A stretch of DNA of 25,800 nucleotides, from NCBI GenBank assembly GCA_900541865.1, contig UQLO01000033.1, positions 1-25,800 of the forward strand, written 5' to 3'. The stretch comes from an uncultured Porphyromonadaceae bacterium. GTDB taxonomy: Bacteria; Bacteroidota; Bacteroidia; Bacteroidales; Muribaculaceae. The notes under the pieces were generated by a model. That model did no database searches and was not told the DNA's origin. It saw nothing but the letters and a program-made list of their open reading frames with translations. Shown one piece after another: positions 15,518 to 23,948 of the stretch. A program made the translations under genes and the position numbers. Position 1 is the first letter of the stretch; every line of letters begins with the position of its first letter.

Positions 15518-16188
15518 TGGGCGGTTTCTGTGAGTTGTTTTCGGGCGCACTGGAGGATGCGTCCGGGGTAGCGACGCGTAAACGCTATCTGGTGTGTGGC
15601 CACTATCACCGAGGTGGTGCCGTCGGCGGTGAGGCCGTGGAGCATGGTCATGATCTGCTCGCCGGTTTCGGGGTCGAGGTTGCCGGTGGGCTCGTCGGCC
15701 AGTATCAGTCCGGGGCGGTTGAGCAGAGCTCGCGCTATCACAATGCGCTGCTGCTCGCCGCCGCTGAGGCGGTGGGGCATCTTGAAAGCTTTTGAGGTCA
15801 TGCCCACCTTGGCGAGCACCTCCTCGATGCGGGCGTGGCGCTCGCGGGCGTTTTTCCAACCGGTAGCCTCGAGCACGAACGACAGATTGTCGTAGGCGGT
15901 GCGGTCGGGCAGAAGCTGAAAGTCCTGAAAGACGATGCCTGTCTTGCGCCGCAGATATGGAATCTCGGAGCGTCGGATGGAGGTGAGGTCGAAGTCGAGC
16001 ACCCGCGCGGAGCCCTCTGTGAGAGGCACTTCGGCGTAGAAGCTCTTCATGAGCGAAGTCTTGCCGCTGCCCACCCGACCCAGAAGGTAGACGAACTCGC
16101 CGGCGCCGACGCGAAGATTCACTCCGCGCAGCGCAACGTGCTCGTTGCGCCGAACGGTAACATCTCTATAGTCTATCAGTAGGTCCAT
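15514..16188 (-). CDS. ftsE: Cell division ATP-binding protein FtsE
   Basis: This 224-aa ABC ATPase has Walker A GRVGSGKT (37-44), Q-loop FQDFQLLPDRTAYDNL (87-102), signature LSGGEQQR (141-148), Walker B LILADEPTGNLD (161-172) and the switch histidine H199. The sequence around the Q-loop is typical of FtsE. FtsE works with the membrane protein FtsX to control peptidoglycan hydrolases at the septum. No ftsX is found in the window, and the gene that overlaps its 3' end encodes a wall amidase. It could in principle be a LolD/MacB-type exporter ATPase, but the Q-loop pattern and size favour FtsE. Its promoter lies back to back with that of ald. Confidence 0.88.
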   Translation of the reverse strand: MDLLIDYRDVTVRRNEHVALRGVNLRVGAGEFVYLLGRVGSGKTSLMKSFYAEVPLTEGSARVLDFDLTSIRRSEIPYLRRKTGIVFQDFQLLPDRTAYDNLSFVLEATGWKNARERHARIEEVLAKVGMTSKAFKMPHRLSGGEQQRIVIARALLNRPGLILADEPTGNLDPETGEQIMTMLHGLTADGTTSVIVATHQIAFTRRYPGRILQCARKQLTETAQ

Positions 16189-16216
16189 GGCAGAGCGGGT
16201 TTTGGTTTCACAAGTG

Positions 16217-16224
16217 CAAAATTA
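16217..16224 (-). promoter_or_regulatory. -7 box of ftsE operon
   Basis: Read on the minus strand the box is TAATTTTG, a perfect TAnnTTTG. It lies 28 nt upstream of the ftsE ATG. The nearest TTTG (16243-16240, minus) is only 15 nt away, so the -33 element is poor. Confidence 0.55.
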
Positions 16225-16245
16225 CTAAAAAAAACGGGTCAAAGA

Positions 16246-16276
16246 TTTGTTGGAAAAATTATTTTGCATAATTTTG
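16246..16276 (+). promoter_or_regulatory. Promoter of alanine dehydrogenase
   Basis: TTTG at 16246-16249 and TAATTTTG at 16269-16276, 19 nt apart, are a strong match. The leader would be about 90 nt and holds a GC-rich hairpin, GCCCCCG (16330-16336) with CGGGGGC (16340-16346), 29 nt before the ATG. Confidence 0.75.
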
Positions 16277-16375
16277 GGGCGTCGGTAGCATAGCGGGGTT
16301 CCGCAGCCGCCGGCCACATAGAACACACAGCCCCCGCCGCGGGGGCGCAATCAATCCACCCTAAATCCTACAGCC

Positions 16376-17482
16376 ATGATTATTGGTGTACCTAAAGAGA
16401 TTAAAAACAACGAAAACCGCGTGGGTATGACCCCGTCGGGCGTTCATGAACTCGTTCGCCACGGCCACACCGTCTACGTTCAGCACACTGCCGGCGAAGG
16501 CAGCGGCTTCGCCGACGAAGAGTACGTACAGGCCGGCGCCACCATCCTCCCCACCATTGAGGATGTCTACGCCACCGCAGAGATGATTATCAAGGTCAAG
16601 GAACCCATCGCTCCCGAATATCCCCTGGTGCGCAAGGGCCAGCTTCTGTTCACCTACTTCCATTTCGCCTCCGACCGCGAGCTCACCGAAGCCATGCTGG
16701 CCTCCGGCGCCACCTGCATCGCCTACGAAACCGTAGTCGGCCCTCGCGGCGGTCTGCCGCTGCTCATCCCCATGAGCGAGGTTGCCGGCCGCATGTCGGT
16801 GCAGCAGGGCGCGCGATTCCTGGAGAAGCCTCAGGGCGGCCGTGGTGTCCTCATGGGCGGTGTGCCGGGCGTGAAGCCCGCCAAGGTGCTCGTAATAGGC
16901 GCCGGCGTGGTGGGCCGCAACGCAGCCCTCATAGCAGCCGGCATGGGTGCCGACGTCACCATCACCGACATTTCGCTGCCTACGCTGCGCCAGGTTGCCG
17001 ACACCATGCCGGCAAACGTCAAGACCCTCTACTCCTCGCGCCATAACATCGAGGCCGAGCTGCCCACCACCGACGTCGTTATCGGCTCGGTGCTCATTCC
17101 GGGCGCAAAGGCTCCCAAGCTCGTCACGGCCGACATGGTCAAGCTGCTCCGCAAGGGCTCCGTGATGGTCGACGTGGCCATCGACCAGGGCGGCTGCTTC
17201 GAAACCTCGCATGCCACCACCCACTCCGAGCCCACCTACGTGGTCGACGGCGTGGTGCACTATGCCGTGGCAAACATTCCCGGCGCCGTGCCCTACACCT
17301 CGACGATGGCGCTCACCAACGCAACCCTGCCCTACGCTCTGCGTCTTGCCGACATGGGCTGGCGCAAGGCTTGCCAGGGCGACCCCGGTCTGGCCGAGGG
17401 CGTCAACATCGTCGACGGCGAGGTGGTCTACAAGGCTGTTGCCGAAGCCTGGGACCTGCCCTACCACAAGCTCGAGCTCTGA
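16376..17482 (+). CDS. ald: Alanine dehydrogenase
   Basis: This 368-aa enzyme interconverts L-alanine and pyruvate plus ammonia with NAD. The N-terminal MIIGVPKEIKNNENRVGMTP is diagnostic and carries substrate-binding R15. Further key residues are K75 in KVKEP, H96 in FTYFHF, the Rossmann loop GAGVVG (175-180), D198 at the end of the second strand (binding the NAD ribose, so NAD rather than NADP), and D270 in DVAIDQGG. All are intact and the length is typical. It is a single-gene unit with its own promoter, divergent from ftsE, and a strong hairpin lies 47 nt after its stop. It could serve nitrogen assimilation or supply alanine for the wall. Confidence 0.96.
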   Translation: MIIGVPKEIKNNENRVGMTPSGVHELVRHGHTVYVQHTAGEGSGFADEEYVQAGATILPTIEDVYATAEMIIKVKEPIAPEYPLVRKGQLLFTYFHFASDRELTEAMLASGATCIAYETVVGPRGGLPLLIPMSEVAGRMSVQQGARFLEKPQGGRGVLMGGVPGVKPAKVLVIGAGVVGRNAALIAAGMGADVTITDISLPTLRQVADTMPANVKTLYSSRHNIEAELPTTDVVIGSVLIPGAKAPKLVTADMVKLLRKGSVMVDVAIDQGGCFETSHATTHSEPTYVVDGVVHYAVANIPGAVPYTSTMALTNATLPYALRLADMGWRKACQGDPGLAEGVNIVDGEVVYKAVAEAWDLPYHKLEL

Positions 17483-17529
17483 ACAGAGTTTCGGGACTGC
17501 ACAACTTTTTGAACATATCTACGTTATAA

Positions 17530-17581
17530 ACAGTGGCGCGGGGTGCACCCGCGCCACTGTCAGCACCGCCGCGAAGCGGTG
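17530..17581. terminator. Two tandem hairpins after ald, no U-tract
   Basis: The first is a perfect 13-bp stem, 17530-17542 with 17548-17560, around the loop GTGCA. The second is CACCGC/GCGGTG (17564-17569 with 17576-17581). No T-run follows either, so they may end or protect the ald transcript, or sit in the leader of the nuclease gene. Confidence 0.6.
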
Positions 17582-17615
17582 GAAAGCATTATAAATGAAT
17601 TCATCACACCCACTC

Positions 17616-19274
17616 ATGACAAAATTCTACCGACTACTGCTCGGAGCCGCCGCAGCCGCCATGTGTATGGCAGCCGGTGCCGCTGTGCCGGCCGGATACT
17701 ACTCTTCGCTCAACGGCAAAAAGGAGGGCGAACTCAAAACGGCTGTTTACAATGTTGTGCGCAATTTCACCCGCGTGTCCTCCTACTCCGACCTGCCCCG
17801 CTACTTCCAGGTCACCGACGTCTACCCCCAAAGCCGCCAGTGGTGGGACATGTACTCCGACATTACTCTGTACGCGCCCAGCTTCGCGGGCCTCAACCGC
17901 GAGCACTCCTTCCCCAAAAGCTGGTGGGGCGGCAGCACTTCGGTAGGGGCGTATGTCGACCTTAACCACCTTTATCCCTCTGAGGCTCGCGCCAACCAGG
18001 CCAAGAGCAACTATCCGCTGGGCACGGTCGACCCCGCCTACATCTCTTTCGACAACGGCATCTGCAAGGTCGGCAACCCCGTGCGCGGCCAGGGCGGCAA
18101 CGCTCAGAAGGTGTTCGAGCCGGACGACCAGTACAAAGGCGACTTTGCCCGAACCTATTTCTACATGGCCACCGCCTACCAGGACCTCACCTGGCGATAT
18201 ACCTACATGGTGAGCCAAAACCTCTACCCCACCCTCAACCAGTGGAGCGTCGACCTGCTGCTGGAGTGGCACCGCATGGACCCCGTAAGCCAAAAGGAAA
18301 TCGACCGCAACGAGGCCGTCTATGGTTTTCAGAACAACCGCAACCCCTTCATCGACATGCCTGAGCTGGCCGAGTACATCTGGGGCACCAAGAAGGGCGA
18401 GGCTTTCACTCCCGGCAGCGTAATCGTGCCTCCCACCGGCGACCCCGAGCTGCTGGCGCCCACCACGGGCATGGAACTGCAGTTCGGCGAGGTAGCTCTC
18501 GGCCAGAGCAAAACCGCCAAGCTCTTCGTACACGGCCAGGACCTGCAGCACGCCATCGAAGTGCTGCTCTACACTGCCGACGCCAAGATGTTTGCCGTCT
18601 ACACCGACGCCATACCCGCCAACCTGGCCTGCTCCGACGACGGCTACTGGCTCAACATCACCTACACCCCGACCGCGACCGGCACTCACAGCAGCCGCGT
18701 GCTCCTGAGCGGTGACTTCGAAGGCTCGCGAGGCGTGGCCCTGCGAGGCGAATGCCTCCCCGTACCTACGCTGACGGCCTGCACAGCTCTGGAGCCCACC
18801 GACATACAGGCCGACCGCTACACCGCGAACTGGACGGCACCGGCCGGCGAAGTAATCGACTACTTCGTGGTGACCCGCACTAAATACGTCAACGGTGTGC
18901 CCACCGACGAAGAGCTTCTGGCCGAGGAGAACTCGCTCGAAATACTCGGCTTCGACGAGAGCGACTCCGAGGCCTACAGCGTGCAGAGCGTGCGGTTGGG
19001 CGTGCGCTCCCCGATGAGCAATGTTGTCTTCGTCAACCACTCGGGCGTTTCCGGCGTCGAGGTTGAGGAGCCCTTCAGCGCCATTGGTTTCGAAGGATTT
19101 ATCCGCGTAGTCTGCACTGCACCGCACGAGGGCTGCACCATCTACGACATCGCCGGCCGCGCCGTGGCCTACCCCGGCCGCGTGGAGCACAACACCGAAA
19201 TCGCGCTTCCCACCGGCGTATACTTCGTCACCACCGCCACCCACCGCACTCCCGTCAAGGTCATCGTTCGCTGA
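17616..19274 (+). CDS. Secreted endonuclease I with T9SS sorting domain
   Basis: With the ATG at 17616 this is 552 aa; ATG 17595 would add 7 residues before the signal peptide. A signal peptide spans about 1-22 (MTKFYRLLLGAAAAAMCMAAGA). The endonuclease I domain (about 25-260) has NREHSFPKSW (94-103) with H97, DLNHLYP (115-121) and NRNPFIDMPELAEYIWG (241-257). Next come an Ig-like module (about 283-380) and a fibronectin III-like module (about 385-475). A T9SS type-A C-terminal sorting domain (about 480-552) ends with IYDIAGRAV and LPTGVYFVTT, then PVKVIVR. It should be a cell-surface or released DNase/RNase for nucleic acid use or biofilm turnover, and a natural substrate of PorU encoded nearby. 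Confidence 0.9.
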   Translation: MTKFYRLLLGAAAAAMCMAAGAAVPAGYYSSLNGKKEGELKTAVYNVVRNFTRVSSYSDLPRYFQVTDVYPQSRQWWDMYSDITLYAPSFAGLNREHSFPKSWWGGSTSVGAYVDLNHLYPSEARANQAKSNYPLGTVDPAYISFDNGICKVGNPVRGQGGNAQKVFEPDDQYKGDFARTYFYMATAYQDLTWRYTYMVSQNLYPTLNQWSVDLLLEWHRMDPVSQKEIDRNEAVYGFQNNRNPFIDMPELAEYIWGTKKGEAFTPGSVIVPPTGDPELLAPTTGMELQFGEVALGQSKTAKLFVHGQDLQHAIEVLLYTADAKMFAVYTDAIPANLACSDDGYWLNITYTPTATGTHSSRVLLSGDFEGSRGVALRGECLPVPTLTACTALEPTDIQADRYTANWTAPAGEVIDYFVVTRTKYVNGVPTDEELLAEENSLEILGFDESDSEAYSVQSVRLGVRSPMSNVVFVNHSGVSGVEVEEPFSAIGFEGFIRVVCTAPHEGCTIYDIAGRAVAYPGRVEHNTEIALPTGVYFVTTATHRTPVKVIVR

Positions 19275-19296
19275 CGGCGGCGTTTTTAACCCCTAC

Positions 19297-19338
19297 AAAT
19301 CCCGATAGAGCCCTGCTTTATCGGGATTTGGCTTTTTT
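19297..19338 (+). terminator. Intrinsic terminator of endonuclease gene
   Basis: A perfect 11-bp stem, AAATCCCGATA (19297-19307) with TATCGGGATTT (19319-19329), has an 11-nt loop and is followed by GGCTTTTTT. It lies 22 nt after the stop codon. Confidence 0.88.
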
Positions 19339-19374
19339 ATGGGCACGGGGTGCTCGTAGGTCGAGAATTTTGGC

Positions 19375-19382
19375 TAACTTTG
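19375..19382 (+). promoter_or_regulatory. -7 box upstream of GT117 gene
   Basis: TAACTTTG is a perfect TAnnTTTG, 45 nt before the ATG at 19428. No clear -33 TTTG is present. Its position supports the start at 19428, because an upstream in-frame start at 19350 would precede the transcript. Confidence 0.6.
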
Positions 19383-19427
19383 CAAGTTGAAGCGCATCCC
19401 GCGCACTCATTGTCACTATTTAACCCG

Positions 19428-22400
19428 ATGAAGAGGTACAATCTTATCAACAATACCCTTGGCTGGCTGGCCTTCGTAATAGCGGCCGTCACCTACCTGC
19501 TCACCCTGGAGCCCACAGCGAGCTTCTGGGACTGTCCCGAATTTATTGTGCAGGGCACCAAACTCGAAGTCGGCCACCCGCCGGGCAACCCCATCTTCAT
19601 GCTCACGGCTCGCTTCTTCGTCACGCTCTTCGGCGGAGGCATGGAGTCGGCGGCGCTGGCCGTGAACACTATGTCGGGTCTGCTGAGCGCAGCCACTATA
19701 CTGCTGCTTTTCTGGAGCATCACGCACCTTGCACGGCGCTTGATGGTGCGCGACGGCTCCGAGCCCACCGGCTGGCAGACGGCCATCATCATGGCAGCCG
19801 GCATGTGCGGCGCCCTGGCCTACACCTGGAGCGACACCTTCTGGTTCTCGGCCGTCGAGGGCGAGGTCTACGCCTTCTCGAGTTTCTGCACGGCGCTGGT
19901 GTTCTGGCTGATGCTGAAATGGGAAAACCGCGCCGACTTGCCCGGCAGCGACCGCTATCTGGTGCTTATTGCCTATGTGATAGGTGTTTCGATTGCCGTG
20001 CACCTTCTCAACCTGCTGTGTATTCCGGCATTGGGCCTGATTTTCTACTATCGCCGGAGCAGCCGCGTGAGCGCCTGGGGCTCGCTGATAGCGCTGGCGG
20101 TGAGCTGCGTGATAGTCGCCGCCATTCTCTACGGCCTGGTTCCGGGCTTTGTGCAGATGGCCCAGTGGTTCGAGCTGGCCTTCGTCAACGGGTTCGGTCT
20201 GAGCTACAACATGGGTGTGCTCATCTACGCCATTCTGCTGGTTGCGGTCTTCATCGCCGGCCTCGTATGCATATATAAGGTAAAGAACGCGGCCTGGGCC
20301 AAGGTGCTCACCGTGGCCGCCATGGTGCTCTCGGGCATGGTCTTCATCGGCCACTCCGTGGCAGTGGGCGTGCTGCTCGCTGTCGCATTGCTGATTGCCG
20401 CCTTCGCCCTGGGCAAGCGCGTGTCGCGCCGTCTCATGGCTATGATAGTGCTGAGCATCTCGGTGATTTTCGTGGGTTACTCCAGCTACGCGCTGCTGCT
20501 GATCCGCGCCTCGGCCGCCACGCCGATGAACCAGAACGCGCCCGACAACGTGTTCGCCCTCGCTTCGTACCTCAACCGCGAGCAGTACGGCGACCGCCCG
20601 CTCTTCAGAGGACCCGTATTCTCCGAAGCTCTCGAGGAGATTGAATACCCCGAAGGCAGCGGCGACTACTATATCGTGCTGCAGGAAAACGGTTTGCCCA
20701 AGGTAAAAGTGCTCGACGGCTACCTGCGCAACGAGTACGGCGCAGCTTTCAACGAGATGGACTCGTCGTACACAAAACTTGTCAAATCCGACGCCTCCGA
20801 GCCCGACCGCTACGTCAAGGCTCTTGCAAGGCCCAACTATAAGACCGTGCCGGGTCTGGGCATGCTGCTGACCCGAATGTACAGCACGGCCCCCGAGCAC
20901 GTGCCCTCCTACAAGAGCTGGGCCGGCTACCGCACTCCCGACCTGGACAATATCCCGTCGGCAGTGCGCGAGCAGTGGCGCTCGCAGTATGTTGCGCCGC
21001 GCCTCGAAGTGCTCCGCTATCTGCCACATATGCAGCCGGTGGCCACCCACATCGACTCCCGCACCGGCGAGCCCGTTCTGGAAGAGCTGGTGTGGAAGCC
21101 GGGCTTCGACGTAAACCTCCGCTATTTCATCAACTACCAGCTCAACCACATGTACTGGCGATACTTCATGTGGAACTTCGCCGGCCGCCAGAACGACCTG
21201 CAGGGCAACGGCGAGCCTCACCTGGGCAACTGGATCAGCGGAATACCCTTTATCGACAATGCCCGTCTGGGCGACCAGAGCGCCCTGCCCGATGAGTTCG
21301 GCGCCGGAAACAAGGGACACAACGTGTTCTATATGATACCTCTTCTGCTGGGCGTGTTCGGTCTGCTGATGCAGGCGCTTTCGCGCCGCTGGGCCAACGA
21401 GGGCCGCGGCATAGAGCAGTTCTGGGTGGTATTCTTCCTGTTCTTCATGACGGGCGTGGCCATCGTGCTCTACCTCAACCAGACGCCGGGACAGCCCCGC
21501 GAGCGCGACTATGCCTTCGCCGGCTCGTTCTATGCCTTCGCAATCTGGATTGGCCTGGCCATACCGGCCCTGGCGGTGCTGCTCAAGAGCCTCTTCGACC
21601 GCAAGGACAGCGGCCGGGGCGCAACGGCGGTGGCCGCAGTGTGCTGGATAGTCGCACTGGCGGTGCCCCTGCAGATGGTGAGCCAGACCTGGGACGACCA
21701 CGACCGCTCCGGCCGCTACACCACCCGCGACTTCGGCTTCAACTACCTCAGCTCGGTCGACCCCAACGGCATAATATTCACCAACGGCGACAACGATACC
21801 TTCCCGCTGTGGTATGCCCAGGAAGTTGAGGGCTATCGCACTGATGTGCGTGTGGTAAACCTCTCCTACCTCACCACCGACTGGTATGCCAACCAGATGA
21901 CCTACCCCTCCTACGAGGCCGAGCCCATACCCATGCTGGCCAAGCCCGCCGACTGGGAGTACGAACGCCTTGCCTACAGCTTCATCCTGCCGCGCAACAC
22001 GGCGCCCACCAACGTCTTCGCCGCCCTGGACACCCTCTACCGCAGCGACGCAGGCCGCTACGGCGCTCTGCTGCTCACCAACCCCAACGTGGTGATTCCG
22101 GCCGACAGCGCCTTCGTGGCCGACCGCTATGCCACGGGCAACCTCGAGTTCGATGCCGACAACATCTGGCCCTACGCCACCGAGGTGCGCACCGACCTCT
22201 CCGCAATGGGCAGCGGCATCAACCAGAGCAAGGTGCTCTCGCTCGATATGATTGCCAACTCCTTCGCCGAGGGTGGCCGGCGTCCCGTTTACTTCGCAAC
22301 TACCGTGCCCTCAAGCTACTACCTGGGCCTTATGCCCTACATGAGCGCCACCGGTCTTGCCAACGAGGTTACGCCGCTGCGCCAGACGGGACCCTACAAC

Positions 22401-23249
22401 GTCACCGCCCAAAAGGCCTACACCAACATACTGACCAACTACCGCTGGGGCGGCCTCGACAAACCGGGCGCCGACCTCTATCTCGACGAGACGGTGCGCC
22501 GCATGGTGTCGTCGGTGCGCTCGGGCATCTTCACCATTGCCGAAAACCTGATGGATATGCCCGACAATCCCGCCGGCGAGGCAGCCCGCACCGCAGCCTC
22601 GCAGGCCGGACTTGAAGCGCCTGCCACTCAGGCTGATATGGCCCGTCAGCTCATGGATGCCATACGCACCAAGCTGCCCGCCTCCGCAACGCCCTACGAC
22701 GGCATGCTCGGACTCTACATGGCCCGGATGTACTATCAGCTCTACCTGCTGAGCGGCAACGAGGCCGACCTCGACATTGCCGACGACCTTGCCCGCACCG
22801 AAGCGCAGCGCTACGCTCAGTACATCAAGTACGGCACCACGCTGAGTCCCTACAACCTTGCGGCACTCGGAGCGGCCGAGCGGTATGCCATGAGCTACCT
22901 GGCCGAGGCCGTCGCCATCGCCAACCGCTGCGCAATCCTCAAGGCCGACCCGGCTCTGCGCAACGACCCGGCCCTGGCTGAGGCATGGCGCACTGCCGAC
23001 AACCTCGAGATACAGGACGACTGGGCCATTGCTCCCATTATCTACATCAATGGGTTCAGCGCCGATGAAATCCGCGACCAGCTGCCCCTCTACAACAGCG
23101 CCGCCGACCAAGCTCTGCTCCGCCAGGCCATCCAACTGCTTGAGCTGCACCGCCGCGCCGGAGTCGACCCCATGGAGATAAGCAATGGTCTGATGCAGAG
23201 CGCCGGATTCACCGCCGACCAGTGGAACCGCCTGCACGGAAACGTTTGA
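19428..23249 (+). CDS. DUF2723/GT117 integral membrane glycosyltransferase
   Basis: This 1273-aa protein has a polytopic N-terminal half and a large soluble C-terminal half. The first helix (about 10-27) leads to the loop EPTASFWDCPEF (28-39), with acidic D35 and E38 as expected for the catalytic loop of GT-C fold enzymes, then VGHPPGNPIFML (48-59). Later come the family block NQTPGQPRERDYAFAGSFYA and the motif FTNGDNDTFPLWY. The family (DUF2723, CAZy GT117) includes human TMEM260, a protein O-mannosyltransferase using a lipid-linked sugar. By analogy this enzyme may glycosylate exported proteins or envelope glycans in the periplasm; donor and acceptor here are unknown. ATG 19428 is chosen from the promoter position and family-like start MKRYNLINN. 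Confidence 0.9.
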   Translation: MKRYNLINNTLGWLAFVIAAVTYLLTLEPTASFWDCPEFIVQGTKLEVGHPPGNPIFMLTARFFVTLFGGGMESAALAVNTMSGLLSAATILLLFWSITHLARRLMVRDGSEPTGWQTAIIMAAGMCGALAYTWSDTFWFSAVEGEVYAFSSFCTALVFWLMLKWENRADLPGSDRYLVLIAYVIGVSIAVHLLNLLCIPALGLIFYYRRSSRVSAWGSLIALAVSCVIVAAILYGLVPGFVQMAQWFELAFVNGFGLSYNMGVLIYAILLVAVFIAGLVCIYKVKNAAWAKVLTVAAMVLSGMVFIGHSVAVGVLLAVALLIAAFALGKRVSRRLMAMIVLSISVIFVGYSSYALLLIRASAATPMNQNAPDNVFALASYLNREQYGDRPLFRGPVFSEALEEIEYPEGSGDYYIVLQENGLPKVKVLDGYLRNEYGAAFNEMDSSYTKLVKSDASEPDRYVKALARPNYKTVPGLGMLLTRMYSTAPEHVPSYKSWAGYRTPDLDNIPSAVREQWRSQYVAPRLEVLRYLPHMQPVATHIDSRTGEPVLEELVWKPGFDVNLRYFINYQLNHMYWRYFMWNFAGRQNDLQGNGEPHLGNWISGIPFIDNARLGDQSALPDEFGAGNKGHNVFYMIPLLLGVFGLLMQALSRRWANEGRGIEQFWVVFFLFFMTGVAIVLYLNQTPGQPRERDYAFAGSFYAFAIWIGLAIPALAVLLKSLFDRKDSGRGATAVAAVCWIVALAVPLQMVSQTWDDHDRSGRYTTRDFGFNYLSSVDPNGIIFTNGDNDTFPLWYAQEVEGYRTDVRVVNLSYLTTDWYANQMTYPSYEAEPIPMLAKPADWEYERLAYSFILPRNTAPTNVFAALDTLYRSDAGRYGALLLTNPNVVIPADSAFVADRYATGNLEFDADNIWPYATEVRTDLSAMGSGINQSKVLSLDMIANSFAEGGRRPVYFATTVPSSYYLGLMPYMSATGLANEVTPLRQTGPYNVTAQKAYTNILTNYRWGGLDKPGADLYLDETVRRMVSSVRSGIFTIAENLMDMPDNPAGEAARTAASQAGLEAPATQADMARQLMDAIRTKLPASATPYDGMLGLYMARMYYQLYLLSGNEADLDIADDLARTEAQRYAQYIKYGTTLSPYNLAALGAAERYAMSYLAEAVAIANRCAILKADPALRNDPALAEAWRTADNLEIQDDWAIAPIIYINGFSADEIRDQLPLYNSAADQALLRQAIQLLELHRRAGVDPMEISNGLMQSAGFTADQWNRLHGNV

Positions 23250-23264
23250 GATCAATCTAAAATT

Positions 23265-23313
23265 GTCAATTTGATGAAATGACAAATTGTCATTTTGTCA
23301 AATTGACGTTTTT
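23265..23313 (+). terminator. 43-nt near-perfect AT-rich palindrome plus T-run
   Basis: Arms 23265-23285 and 23287-23307 pair over all 21 positions (two G-T wobbles) around a single central A, then G and TTTTT. It begins 15 nt after the GT117 stop and ends just before the deacetylase start at 23328. It acts at least as a plausible terminator. Confidence 0.75.
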
Positions 23314-23327
23314 GAGTTTTCTACGGT

Positions 23328-23948
23328 ATGCTGATCGAACAACCGCCTCTGCTCTATCGCTTGCTCTTTCCGGAGGCCGTGTGGCGCATCAAACGCCGCG
23401 GCACCAAACCCGTTGTCTACCTCACTTTCGACGACGGCCCCATCCCCGAAGAAACGCCTTGGGTGCTCGACCTGCTCGACCGCTACGGCATCAAAGCCAC
23501 TTTCTTTATGGTTGGCGACAATGTGCGTCGCCACCCCGAACTCCTTGAGGAGGTGCGCCGCCGCGGCCATAGCTACGGCAACCACACCATGCACCACATT
23601 CAGGGCATGAAGGTGCGCGCCGTGCGCTATCTGCGCGATGTCGCCGAAGCCGCCGAACTCATCGACAGCCCTCTGTTTCGGCCTCCCCACGGTCTGCTGC
23701 GATGGAAGCAGGCCAAGGCCCTCAAGCAGCGCTACAATATCATTATGTACGACCTGGTGAGCCGCGACTACTCCAAGAAGCTCGACGGCGAGCGCGTGCT
23801 GGCCAACGTGAAGCGCTTCGCCCGCGACGGTTCGGTGATTGTTTTCCACGATTCGCTCAAGGCATCGGCCAATATGCGCTACGCTCTGCCTCGCGCCATA
23901 GAGTGGCTGCGCGAGCAGGGCTACGAATTTGCCGCAATTCCGATGTGA
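23328..23948 (+). CDS. NodB-family polysaccharide deacetylase
   Basis: This 206-aa protein is a compact NodB homology domain (carbohydrate esterase family 4 type). The metal and catalytic motifs are present: TFDDGP (33-38) with D35 and D36, HTMHH (86-90) giving H86 and H90, RPPHG (118-122, where tyrosine is commoner than H121), and IVFHDS (171-176) with H174. Such enzymes remove N-acetyl groups from peptidoglycan, chitin-like or capsular polymers. No signal peptide or transmembrane helix is obvious at the N-terminus, so the location is unclear; the family is often membrane-linked. It overlaps queG by 1 nt (TGATG). No consensus promoter is seen between the palindrome and the start. Confidence 0.92.
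   Translation: MLIEQPPLLYRLLFPEAVWRIKRRGTKPVVYLTFDDGPIPEETPWVLDLLDRYGIKATFFMVGDNVRRHPELLEEVRRRGHSYGNHTMHHIQGMKVRAVRYLRDVAEAAELIDSPLFRPPHGLLRWKQAKALKQRYNIIMYDLVSRDYSKKLDGERVLANVKRFARDGSVIVFHDSLKASANMRYALPRAIEWLREQGYEFAAIPM

Noticed and set aside
15518..15859. 114-residue extension of the amidase inside ftsE
   Set aside because: It overlaps ftsE out of frame, and the signal peptide begins exactly at ATG 15517.
17634..19244. 536-aa minus-strand frame opposite the endonuclease
   Set aside because: Shadow frame with no motifs; the plus-strand protein has a signal peptide, nuclease motifs and sorting domain.
19350..19427. Upstream start for the GT117 gene
   Set aside because: It would lie before the likely -7 box at 19375-19382; the family-like N-terminus begins at ATG 19428.
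19416..21701. 761-aa minus-strand frame opposite the GT117 gene
   Set aside because: Very rich in H, G, V, Q and A, a typical shadow of a GC-rich gene; the plus-strand product has family motifs.
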